A stretch of 64,000 bases of DNA from Fidelibacterota bacterium (lineage in GTDB: Bacteria; Fidelibacterota; Marinisomatia; SCGC-AAA003-L08; JACNLC01). Position numbers and translations under genes: made by a program. Each line of letters opens with the position of its first letter. The stretch's first letter is position 1. Of this stretch, positions 28,604-38,100 are shown one piece after another. The stretch is from assembly GCA_018657495.1 (NCBI GenBank), contig JABHXA010000006.1, forward strand, positions 10,888 to 74,887, read 5' to 3'. The notes under the pieces were generated by a model that worked only from the letters and a program-made list of their open reading frames with translations, was not told the DNA's origin and made no database searches.

Positions 28604-29725
28604 ATGGCTATAATTACTACAGATTGGACAGGTACAGAGTACTTTCCAATAACTGATCTGGCCTATGTTGAATTTTATACTGGGAACGCCAAACAAGTTG
28701 TTCACTTTTATCGTACTGCATTTGGATTTACTCCTTATGCCTATGCTGGACCAGAAACTGGTGTTTTTGATAAAGTATCGTATGTATTAAAACAGAATAA
28801 AATATATTTTGTTTTTACTACGCCACTCAAATCCGATCACTATGCATCCCAATGGTTAAAAAAACATGGTGATGGTGTTAGAGACATTGCATTTCATTCT
28901 GAGGACGCCGTCTTTGCGTATGAGTCCTGTCTAAGCAGAGATGCTGAATCAGCTTATGAACCAACGCGTTCAGGAGATGATCTTGGTAACTATATGAAGG
29001 CGGGAATAAAAACTTATGGTGACACTATCCATTCATTTGTTGAGACAAAAAACTATAAAGGGATTTGGGCTCCCGGTTTTGTAGAATTGGATATGCCAGA
29101 AGTAAATTTTGATGATCCTGGTCTGCTGCTCATTGATCACATCGTTGGAAATGTGGAAGAAGGAAAGATGAATGAATGGCGAGATTACTATGAAAGGGTT
29201 TTTGGTTTTACCAATTTTGTTGTTTTTGATGAAAATGATATCTCAACAAAATACTCTTCATTAAAAAGTCGCGTCATGCGGTCAAAAAACTGGAAGGTTA
29301 AATTTCCTATAAATGAACCTGCCTCAGGATTAAAGAAATCTCAAATCGAGGAATATTTGGATTTTAATGAAGGACCAGGTGTCCAGCATATCGCATTACT
29401 CACCGACGATATTATCAAAACCATCACTGCATTAAGGAATAATGGTGTGGAATTTCTATTTGTACCAGATTCATATTATGGAGAGTTACCCAGCAGGGTA
29501 GGGCAGATTCAGGAGGATCTAAATAAAATTCAGGATCTGGGGATCCTTGTCGATCGTGACGAAGAAGGGTATTTACTTCAATTATTTTCAAAACCTGTTG
29601 AAGATCGTCCAACTTTGTTTTTTGAGATAATTCAAAGAAAAGGTTCCAGGGGATTCGGACAGGGAAATTTTCAGGCTCTCTTTGAATCTATAGAGATTGA
29701 ACAGGAAAAACGAGGCAATCTCTAA
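28604..29725 (+). CDS. hppD: 4-hydroxyphenylpyruvate dioxygenase
   Basis: This non-haem Fe(II) enzyme (373 residues) converts 4-hydroxyphenylpyruvate to homogentisate. The iron triad is visible: His179 (LLIDHIVGNV), His262 (GPGVQHIALLTDD) and Glu341 (LFFEIIQRKG). Conserved C-terminal residues RKGSRGFGQGNFQALFESIE match the family. A GAG-type ribosome site precedes ATG 28604. It is the second gene of a tyrosine-degradation cluster. Confidence 0.96.
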   Translation: MAIITTDWTGTEYFPITDLAYVEFYTGNAKQVVHFYRTAFGFTPYAYAGPETGVFDKVSYVLKQNKIYFVFTTPLKSDHYASQWLKKHGDGVRDIAFHSEDAVFAYESCLSRDAESAYEPTRSGDDLGNYMKAGIKTYGDTIHSFVETKNYKGIWAPGFVELDMPEVNFDDPGLLLIDHIVGNVEEGKMNEWRDYYERVFGFTNFVVFDENDISTKYSSLKSRVMRSKNWKVKFPINEPASGLKKSQIEEYLDFNEGPGVQHIALLTDDIIKTITALRNNGVEFLFVPDSYYGELPSRVGQIQEDLNKIQDLGILVDRDEEGYLLQLFSKPVEDRPTLFFEIIQRKGSRGFGQGNFQALFESIEIEQEKRGNL

Positions 29726-29869
29726 GAAAGATTTAGTAAAGGTGGCTTGATATTGAAATGTAAAAGAAAATAATATTAAAAAATATCTCAGAAATATCTG
29801 ATCCACAGCAGAGTAAGTAGAACCAGGACACTTAAATAAATCAAACAGAAAGAATAACAAAGGACGCCT

Positions 29870-31018
29870 ATGCCCTTTTATAATAAACAGGGACTTATAC
29901 CCCCCAAACGACATACCGTTTTTAATAATCCCGATGGTGGAATTTATTATGAAGAACTGGTCAGCAGGGAAGGCTTTAATAGTATATGTTCTAATCTTTA
30001 TCATCTCAGGATGCCAACCAGGGTAAAAAAAGTTGATGAATTTCACTTACAGGAAAAAATTAGAGCCTCCTCTGCTCATGGCAATAAACATATTCAAACA
30101 TTCCTGTTGAAAACTGAAGGTGATGCTGTCAGTGGCCGCAAAGAACTGTTTTTTAACTCTGATTTATCAATCTACAAATGCCATTGTGTTGAAGATATGA
30201 CCTATAACTATAGGAATGGCCATCATGATGAAGTCATCTTCATCCAAAGTGGAAATGGTCTCCTCAGATCAAATTTTGGAGACATGGAATTCGGTTCAGG
30301 TGATTACCTGATAATTCCTAGAGGAGTTATTTGGAATATGGTCTTAAGAGAAGAAGTTCATATGCTGATTACCGAATCATACGCTGCAGTTGAAACACCA
30401 CCCAGGTATCGTAATCGTTATGGCCAACTTCTTGAGCATAGCCCCTTTTGTGAGCGTGATATCCGTACACCTGTATTGGGAAATCCAACAGATGCAGAAG
30501 GTGAATTTTTGGTAAAAGTGAAGCTGCAGGATGGAACTCAGGATTTAATATATGCTCATGATCCTATGGACGTTATTGGATGGGACGGATATTATTTCCC
30601 CTGGATTTTTAATATTAATGATTTTCAACCAATTGTTGGCGGTATTCATCAGCCACCTCCAGTCCATCAGACATTTCAATCTGCCGGATATGTGATTTGC
30701 TCATTTGTCAGTAGACCATTTGATTTCCACCCTGATGCAATCCCAGCACCTTATCCTCATTCAAATGTCGATTCAGATGAAATATTATTTTACTCTCATG
30801 GCGATTTTATGAGTCGAAAAGGAATCTCAAAAGAATCCATTACGCTCCACCCAATGGGTTTACCGCATGGTCCACAACCAGGGAAGTATGAGGCATCTAT
30901 AGGTGTTGAAAAGACCGAGGAATGCGCTGTAATGATTGATACATTCAAACCGCTGCATCTTACAAAGACTGCAATCGAACTTCAAGATGCTGAATATCCA
31001 AAGAGTTGGATAGAGTGA
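29870..31018 (+). CDS. hmgA: Homogentisate 1,2-dioxygenase
   Basis: This Fe(II) dioxygenase (382 residues) opens the homogentisate ring to maleylacetoacetate. Segments RVKKVDEFHLQEKIRAS, EVIFIQSGNGLLRSNFGD and ITLHPMGLPHGPQPGKYEAS, with His and Glu metal ligands, mark the family. Its length matches the short bacterial type. Maleylacetoacetate isomerase and fumarylacetoacetase are not in the window. Confidence 0.93.
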   Translation: MPFYNKQGLIPPKRHTVFNNPDGGIYYEELVSREGFNSICSNLYHLRMPTRVKKVDEFHLQEKIRASSAHGNKHIQTFLLKTEGDAVSGRKELFFNSDLSIYKCHCVEDMTYNYRNGHHDEVIFIQSGNGLLRSNFGDMEFGSGDYLIIPRGVIWNMVLREEVHMLITESYAAVETPPRYRNRYGQLLEHSPFCERDIRTPVLGNPTDAEGEFLVKVKLQDGTQDLIYAHDPMDVIGWDGYYFPWIFNINDFQPIVGGIHQPPPVHQTFQSAGYVICSFVSRPFDFHPDAIPAPYPHSNVDSDEILFYSHGDFMSRKGISKESITLHPMGLPHGPQPGKYEASIGVEKTEECAVMIDTFKPLHLTKTAIELQDAEYPKSWIE

Positions 31019-31081
31019 TTAATAATATCAAATAAACTGTGATAACTATAGTAATACCAATAAATAGGTTCGAAACATAAT

Positions 31082-31939
31082 ATGAAGTCGATTAACCCTA
31101 AAGAACAAAATCTACGAGAAAATTATCATTTGATGATTTCCGGTATTACTCCTCGTCCCATTGCCCTTGTATCATCTATAGATCGAAATGGCCAGGTTAA
31201 TTTAGCTCCATATTCTTTTTTTAATGGATTTGGCGCCAATCCACCGATTGTGGGTTTTTCTCCTTCATTTAGTGGACGGACTGGACTGCCAAAAGACTCG
31301 TTATTAAATATTCGCGAAACTGAGGAATTTACTATTTCAGTAGTTGACTCAGACATGGTAGAACAAATGAGCCTAACATCCGGTGAGTATGATAAAGGAA
31401 TCGATGAGTTTGTTAAAGGTGGATTCCATCGATACAATAGTCTTAAAGTGAAGTCACCTGGCGTTGCAGAATCAAAATTTATCATGGAATGTAAGCTACA
31501 CAGTATTATCGATCTGGGAGGAAAACCGGGAAGCGGAAATCTTATTCTTGGTGAGATTGTTCAGTTCCATGTCAATGAACAGGTTTATGACGAAAACGGC
31601 AAAATTGATCCCTTTAGAATGGATAGTGTGGGCAGGCTTGGATATGCCTGGTATAATCGGGTATCCAGTGGAATATTCGAATTAAACAAAGCAGCTGGAG
31701 TGGGAATTGGTTTTGATCAATTACCTGATTATATTCTTAAAAGTGATGTTTTAACTGGAAATGATCTTGCCAAACTCGCCAGCGTTAATGAAATTCCAAA
31801 GAAATATAATGATAACAATAACACTAAATATAATACATCATCTAAAGTATTACATGAGTTATGTCGAGAAGCCATCCATGCCGGGGATTTACAGGAAGCC
31901 TGGCAAATAGTATTCATAATTGGGGGACAGGTTGGCTAA
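31082..31939 (+). CDS. Flavin reductase-like FMN-binding protein
   Basis: This 285-residue protein has an N-terminal flavin reductase-like split-barrel domain (SGITPRPIALVSSIDRNG, then NLAPYSFFNGFGANPP) and a C-terminal tail of about 60 residues that I cannot assign. Family members bind FMN and act as flavin reductases or oxygenase partners. Its position between hmgA and an acetoacetyl-CoA synthetase gene, overlapping the latter, suggests a role in aromatic catabolism, but no reaction in the standard pathway needs it. Confidence 0.8.
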   Translation: MKSINPKEQNLRENYHLMISGITPRPIALVSSIDRNGQVNLAPYSFFNGFGANPPIVGFSPSFSGRTGLPKDSLLNIRETEEFTISVVDSDMVEQMSLTSGEYDKGIDEFVKGGFHRYNSLKVKSPGVAESKFIMECKLHSIIDLGGKPGSGNLILGEIVQFHVNEQVYDENGKIDPFRMDSVGRLGYAWYNRVSSGIFELNKAAGVGIGFDQLPDYILKSDVLTGNDLAKLASVNEIPKKYNDNNNTKYNTSSKVLHELCREAIHAGDLQEAWQIVFIIGGQVG

Positions 31940-33875
31940 AATATTATGGAGCCCCAGCGATGAGCAGATTGCGAATTCGCAAATGGATCAATTCAGGCTG
32001 AATGTCTGCAAACACTTCAATGTGAAATTGGCTAATTATTCTGATCTCCACACCTGGTCAGTGAATCATATTGAGGATTTTTGGGGATTTGCCTGGAAGT
32101 ATTTCGATATTATTCACTCCGGATCATTCTCTAAAATTGTCGATGATGCTAATAAGATGCCTGGGGCGAAATGGTTCGAAGGTGCAAATCTGAATTATGC
32201 CGAAAACCTGCTACGGTACCGAGATGATAGAATTGCCATACGATTTAAGGGTGAAGAAGAAATTGAAGCTACCTATACCTATAATCAACTTTATGATAAA
32301 GTAACCAGAACCGCAAAAGCGTTCAAAGATTCAGGTGTAAAAAAAGGTGATCGTGTGGCAGGTTTTATGCCTAACATTCCGGAGACCATTATTGCTATGC
32401 TGGCGACGGCAAGCCTAGGAGCAATCTGGTCGTCATGCTCCCCGGATTTTGGTATAAATGGTGTTTTGGACAGATTCAGTCAAATCGAACCGACGATCCT
32501 CATTGCGGCAGATGGCTATTATTATAAAGGAAAGGCTTTTGATTCACTAAAAAAATTGGCTGGCATCCTTCATAAACTGCCATCCATTCAAAAAACAATA
32601 ATAGTCAATTATATTAACCAGGGTGACATCTCTGTTATTTCAAATGCTGTAAGATGGACAGAATTTACCGATACGGATGCGAAAGAACTGGAGTTTGTCC
32701 AGGTACCATTTGATCATCCACTTTATATTATGTATTCATCTGGTACAACTGGTAAACCAAAGAGTATTGTCCATTCAGTTGGCGGTACCCTTATTCAGCA
32801 TTTGAAGGAATTAGTACTCCATACAAATATCACAAAAGACGATAATGTTTTCTATTTTACAACCTGTGGATGGATGATGTGGAACTGGCTTGTTTCCACC
32901 CTTGCCACCGGAGCCACAGTTGTACTATTTGATGGGAACCCATTTTATCCAAAACCAGAGAGCCTGGTAGAAATGGCTGATAAATATGAGATTAGCGTTT
33001 TTGGTACCAGTGCAAAATATATTTCATCACTTGAAGCAGAGAATGTAAATCCTTCCACAATCAGTAATTTCCCGCGATTGAAAAGTATTCTCTCCACCGG
33101 TTCTCCCCTTGCCGAAGAGAGCTTCGACTATGTCTATAATAAATGGAAAAAGAATGTGACCTTGAGCTCTATCTCAGGAGGCACCGACATTATATCCTGC
33201 TTTGCACTGGGTAACCCCGTGTTACCGGTATACAGAGGTGAACTTCAATGTGTTGGACTGGCAATGGATGTGGTGAGTTTTGATGGAATGGCTAGTGAAA
33301 TTGTCGGTGAAAAAGGTGAATTGGTCTGTAGGCATGCCTTCCCGTCAATGCCGGTTTACTTTTGGAATGATCCAGATGGACTAAAATACCTGGAAGCATA
33401 TTTTACCGAATATGATAATATGTGGCGTCATGGAGATTATATTGAAATCAATGACCATGGCGGTGTAAAGATTTATGGACGGTCCGATGCCACACTAAAT
33501 CCTGGTGGCGTACGAATTGGCACTGCTGAGATTTACCGGGTTGCAGAATCAATACCACAGGTAGAGGATTCAGTTGCAGTCGGTCAAAAATTTGAAGAAG
33601 ATGAAAGAATAATTTTGTTTGTCAAACTGAAAGAAGGGGAAGTTTTAGACGACAATCTTATCCGTGAAATTAAATCTACTATATTCGCCGGTTGCAGTCC
33701 CAGACATGTACCGGCAATCATCATACAGGTCGATGGAATTCCCTATACAATTAATGGCAAAAAAGTGGAGATTGCAATTAGTAAAATCATCCATGGTCAG
33801 GAGGTAACCAATAAAGATGCACTATCAAATCCTGAGGTTCTAGATGAATACAGGAATCATCCACAATTGGTTTAA
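31932..33875 (+). CDS. Acetoacetyl-CoA synthetase
   Basis: This AMP-forming acyl-CoA ligase (about 647 residues) activates acetoacetate to acetoacetyl-CoA. The ACAS N-terminal domain (AKILWSPSDE, VNHIEDFWGFAWKYFDI), the AMP-binding motif MYSSGTTGKPKSIVHS and the C-terminal catalytic Lys in YTINGKKVEIAISKI are intact. Length and the CGWMMWNWLVSTLATGA segment favour acetoacetate-CoA ligase over acetate-CoA ligase. Acetoacetate is an end product of tyrosine breakdown, so this gene completes the cluster. I prefer TTG 31932, five bases after a G5 ribosome site; TTG 31920 is possible. Confidence 0.9.
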   Translation: MAKILWSPSDEQIANSQMDQFRLNVCKHFNVKLANYSDLHTWSVNHIEDFWGFAWKYFDIIHSGSFSKIVDDANKMPGAKWFEGANLNYAENLLRYRDDRIAIRFKGEEEIEATYTYNQLYDKVTRTAKAFKDSGVKKGDRVAGFMPNIPETIIAMLATASLGAIWSSCSPDFGINGVLDRFSQIEPTILIAADGYYYKGKAFDSLKKLAGILHKLPSIQKTIIVNYINQGDISVISNAVRWTEFTDTDAKELEFVQVPFDHPLYIMYSSGTTGKPKSIVHSVGGTLIQHLKELVLHTNITKDDNVFYFTTCGWMMWNWLVSTLATGATVVLFDGNPFYPKPESLVEMADKYEISVFGTSAKYISSLEAENVNPSTISNFPRLKSILSTGSPLAEESFDYVYNKWKKNVTLSSISGGTDIISCFALGNPVLPVYRGELQCVGLAMDVVSFDGMASEIVGEKGELVCRHAFPSMPVYFWNDPDGLKYLEAYFTEYDNMWRHGDYIEINDHGGVKIYGRSDATLNPGGVRIGTAEIYRVAESIPQVEDSVAVGQKFEEDERIILFVKLKEGEVLDDNLIREIKSTIFAGCSPRHVPAIIIQVDGIPYTINGKKVEIAISKIIHGQEVTNKDALSNPEVLDEYRNHPQLV

Positions 33876-33952
33876 TTATAATTATATCCAGTGGATTTAC
33901 TCTGACCAATAATCAAATATTAATTTATTAGTAGGCCAAAACAATAACTCAC

Positions 33953-35083
33953 ATGTTACCAATCAAAAATAGAATATCCCTTTTGCTCAAATCACTTCTG
34001 TTAGTCAATATCATACTTATAATTAACCCCGTATACTCTCAGGATCCAGAATATTTCCAGGTAAACATCAATCCAACTGGTGAATCTCACCTTGTCGTTT
34101 TCGACTCTGAAATAGTCGGTTTAAATACTTCGGATGAGCTAGGGATATTTGACCTGGCAGGATTATTAAGTGAGTTAGAATGTACGAGTATATATGGAGA
34201 ATTACTCACTGGAGCGGGGGTCTGGACAAATGAGCAGTTAGATTTAACTGCTATAGGATCAATAGATAATTGCGCTTTGGATGGTGTGCAGCTTCCCGGG
34301 TATGTAAATGGGAATGATCTGGTCCTAAGGATTTGGAATACAGTGATGGAAATTGAATATCCGGTAAATTTAGTATTTTCCACTGGTGGAGATTTTGGAG
34401 CTCTATTCACCGTTATTGAAGATATTCTCTTTTATCGAGAAGCCTGGTATGGGAACGAGGCATTGAACCCGATGACAATTACCATTCTAGCTTCGCAGGT
34501 TGCAGACTATGATTTGATGTCAGGTGATGAAATAGCCGTGTATTCAAACAATATTTGCGTCGGCAGGACAAAAAAATATATTGATGGTCCAGAAATTATG
34601 ATAATCACTGCCAGCGCTGATTTACCTTTCACTGAATATATTGACGGCTTCTTACCCGGTGAGGAGATGACCTTCAAAATTTGGGATAGCAGTGATGCCT
34701 TCGAAGAAACGTGGATTTCGATTCAAACTACAGGAGATCAAGTATTTACAAATAATGGCCAGGCTGAAATCTCCCTTGAAGGTCTCGACAATGATAATAT
34801 TGAATTACCTATTGGTCCGGAAAGATTCTCAATTTTAAGTTCTTATCCAAATCCATTCAATGACTCTTCTATAATTAGTTATCAAGTAAATACCTATTCA
34901 GAAATTGATGTGAAAATATATAATGTGAACGGGGGACAAGTAGATGGAATTCATCTGGGGGATCATTACCCTGGTTTATATAATTTTCATTGGCAGCCGG
35001 GAAATATTCCTTCCGGTAATTATATCCTAAAATTTGAGGAGGGAGATTTTTATAAGGTAGCTTCAATGATGTATTTAAAATAG
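33953..35083 (+). CDS. Exported protein with type IX sorting domain
   Basis: The product has 376 residues. A signal peptide of about 30 residues ends at VYSQ. The middle has two similar beta-rich segments I cannot assign (NPTGESHLVVFDSEIVGLN and NPMTITILASQV...GDEIAVYSNN). The last 80 residues are a Por/T9SS type A sorting domain beginning SSYPNPFNDSSIISY. Secretion across the outer membrane and attachment to the surface are predicted. It precedes a large C25 peptidase gene by 99 bases. Confidence 0.8.
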   Translation: MLPIKNRISLLLKSLLLVNIILIINPVYSQDPEYFQVNINPTGESHLVVFDSEIVGLNTSDELGIFDLAGLLSELECTSIYGELLTGAGVWTNEQLDLTAIGSIDNCALDGVQLPGYVNGNDLVLRIWNTVMEIEYPVNLVFSTGGDFGALFTVIEDILFYREAWYGNEALNPMTITILASQVADYDLMSGDEIAVYSNNICVGRTKKYIDGPEIMIITASADLPFTEYIDGFLPGEEMTFKIWDSSDAFEETWISIQTTGDQVFTNNGQAEISLEGLDNDNIELPIGPERFSILSSYPNPFNDSSIISYQVNTYSEIDVKIYNVNGGQVDGIHLGDHYPGLYNFHWQPGNIPSGNYILKFEEGDFYKVASMMYLK

Positions 35084-35182
35084 GATAAGTCTTTCTGAGA
35101 TTTTAATACAGATTGTTACAAGTTTAACAAAATTATTCCCTCACCCTCTCCATTAAATTTAAAGACTAAATAGGAGTCAAAA

Positions 35183-38100
35183 ATGAATATATCCTTAAAG
35201 ATTTCAGTTATTTTATTACTGATTATTTCTTTAATTCATTCAAGCCAGATTGATACTTTCCAATATGAAAAAATTGATGATTCAAACTCAGAAATCCATT
35301 TTGAGCTTGAGGACTTACAAATTATTACAGAAAATGGTATGGATAGAATCAAATCTACGAGTCTATCTACGACTACAGAAGGAGGATTACCTGAGCTCCC
35401 TGTTTATTCATTTTTATACGAAATTGATGCTGATATGGATTATACTACAATCTATCGAATAATCAGATCTCATACGGTAGAAAATATTGATTTATATCCA
35501 ATGCAAATGAAAGTGCCTGGTGAATCTGCAGCCAATTCGATATTTCAAAAAAACGTTGAATTTTATAATTCAGATATGACTTTTCCTTCTGAAAATATCG
35601 AAATTTCTGATCCGCAAATCATGCGTGACCTTTCACTTATATCAATCAGTTTTACGCCTTTCACTTATGATGTATCCACTAAAACCCTTGAAGTATTTGA
35701 TGAAGTGGTTATTGAGATAAATTCAATTGAAACTGCCAGAAGCAATACAGGACCAAGGCAGATTCCAACCTCACGGGTATTTTCACAAGTATTCGAAAGA
35801 TCTGTCGTGAATTACGATCGTAATCGCAGCATTAGTGACACACCGGTTATTTTATACATTTGCGGTGGTAATTCGTTATCAAACCCATATATGCAGGCAT
35901 TGATTGAATGGCGTCATCAACGAGGATATCAAGTTGAGGCTGTTTCAACATCTGCAATTGGCGGTAGTACTTCGGCAATAAAGTCATATATCCAATCTGC
36001 ATATGATAATTGGGCAACCCCCCCTGATTTTGTTTGCCTGGTTGGTGACTCGGGTGGAAGTTATAGTATCCCATCGTTTACAGAAACATGGTCTGGTTAT
36101 GGAGGCGACGGTGACCATCCATATAGTCAGCTAAGCGGAAACGATATACTTGCAGATGTAATTTTTGGAAGATTATCAGTGAGATCGACAACTGATTTAT
36201 CCGTTGTTGTCAATAAAATTATCAAATACGAACAGGGTTATGACCTCAATTCAAATTGGACAGAAAAAGCCGCTCTTATTGGCGATCCAGGTAGTTCTGG
36301 CATATCTACGGTTATCACCAATGAATCCATTGAAAATACTATGGAGCAATATGGCATGACAGATGTCCGCCACAAATACTCAGGTGGAAGCTGGTCAAGT
36401 TGGATGCAAAACCAATTAAATGAAGGTGTACTGTATTTTAACTACCGAGGCTATTATGGTGTAAGTGGATTTGGAGGGGGCAATATTGATGGAGCCAATA
36501 ATGGTTACAAATTACCATTTGCAACAGTGATTACCTGTGGGACTGGATCATTTGCTAGTGAGACTACAGCTTTATCAGAAAAATTTCTTCGCGCTGGAAC
36601 AGTCAGTAATCCCAAAGGTGGTATTGCAAGTATAGGGACTGCAACGCTGGGAACACATACTTTATTCAATAATATTTTTGATATGGGTGTGTATCACGGC
36701 TTGTTTGTTTTAGGGAATGAAACAGCCGGGGAAGCGCTGAATTCGGGGAAATTTGCGTTGTATGAGACATATCCTTCAAATCCCAATAATTACACCAATA
36801 TATTTACCCACTGGAATAATCTCATGGGAGATCCTGCAACCCATTTATGGACAGATACACCTGTGGAAATAACTGCGGATTATCCCGAAACAGTGAATAT
36901 GGGGCAGGATGTCATCCAGGTTTGGGTCATTGACGAAAATGATCAGCCGGTTGAAAATGCACGGGTGACTTTAGTAAAAGATGATGATAATTTTTTTAGT
37001 AATTCATTTACAGATGAAAGTGGATATGTCTCCATTCCCCTCTATTATTCATCAGGCGGAAACATGGATATTACTATTACAAAAAGAAATGTGGTTCCCT
37101 TGAGAGAGGAAATTTATATTCCCTCAAATGGCATAGAATTATCAATACATAACAGTGAAATATTGATTATCGATGATGGTAGTGATGGAACCTCCGGAAA
37201 CAGTGATGGCGATGTCAACCCAGGTGAGACCTTTTTGATTGATTTACCCCTTTACAATTTTTCAGACGAACCGATAAGTGGTTTATCATGCAGTCTATCA
37301 TCAATATCTCAAGAGTTTGAGGTTTTAGGTGAACCGGTTTTAATACCATTTTTGCCTGGTCTTGAACATCAGAGTATACAATTTTTATGCACCGTTTCAC
37401 CATCAGCAGTATTCCGCCAGGAAATGGCGGTTATTTTAGTCATCGATTCAGAGTCGGAAGGGTCTTGGAATATTGAAATACCGGTAGATGTATTTGCCCC
37501 GAATCTTTATATAAGTGATATTCTGATTTCCAGCGGTGTTGAAAATTTAGAACCTGGGGGAATAGGGACTATTCAGGTCGAAATTTTTAATAATGGATCA
37601 GATGACATAAGCGATCTGACTGGAGAAATAATCGTTGGCAATAATCTCATTGAGGTGACATCCGGAGAATTAACCTGGCCTACAATCCCAGCCGGTACTT
37701 CTGAATACTCAGAGGGTGGCCTTGTAGTAAGTGTTGACTCAAATGTCATCAATGGTACTGTTTTGAATGTTGGAGTACACTTGACATCTGATAGTGGTTA
37801 TGACCGCACCGAAATATTTAATGTCACTATCGGGGAATTAACAGTAAACGACCCAATGGGCCCTGATAGTTATGGTTATTATATTTATGATATGGGCGAT
37901 GACAATTATGATCTTGCGCCAGATTATGACTGGATAGAGATTGATCCTGGATATGGCGGCAATGGCACCGAGCTTTCAATAAATGATGGAGGAAATAATC
38001 AGGATGATTCTCAAGTATTGTCCCTGCCTTTTTCCTTTAAATTTTATGGCGAAGATTATGATCAGATTACGGTCTGCTCAAATGGCTGGATTGCATTTGG

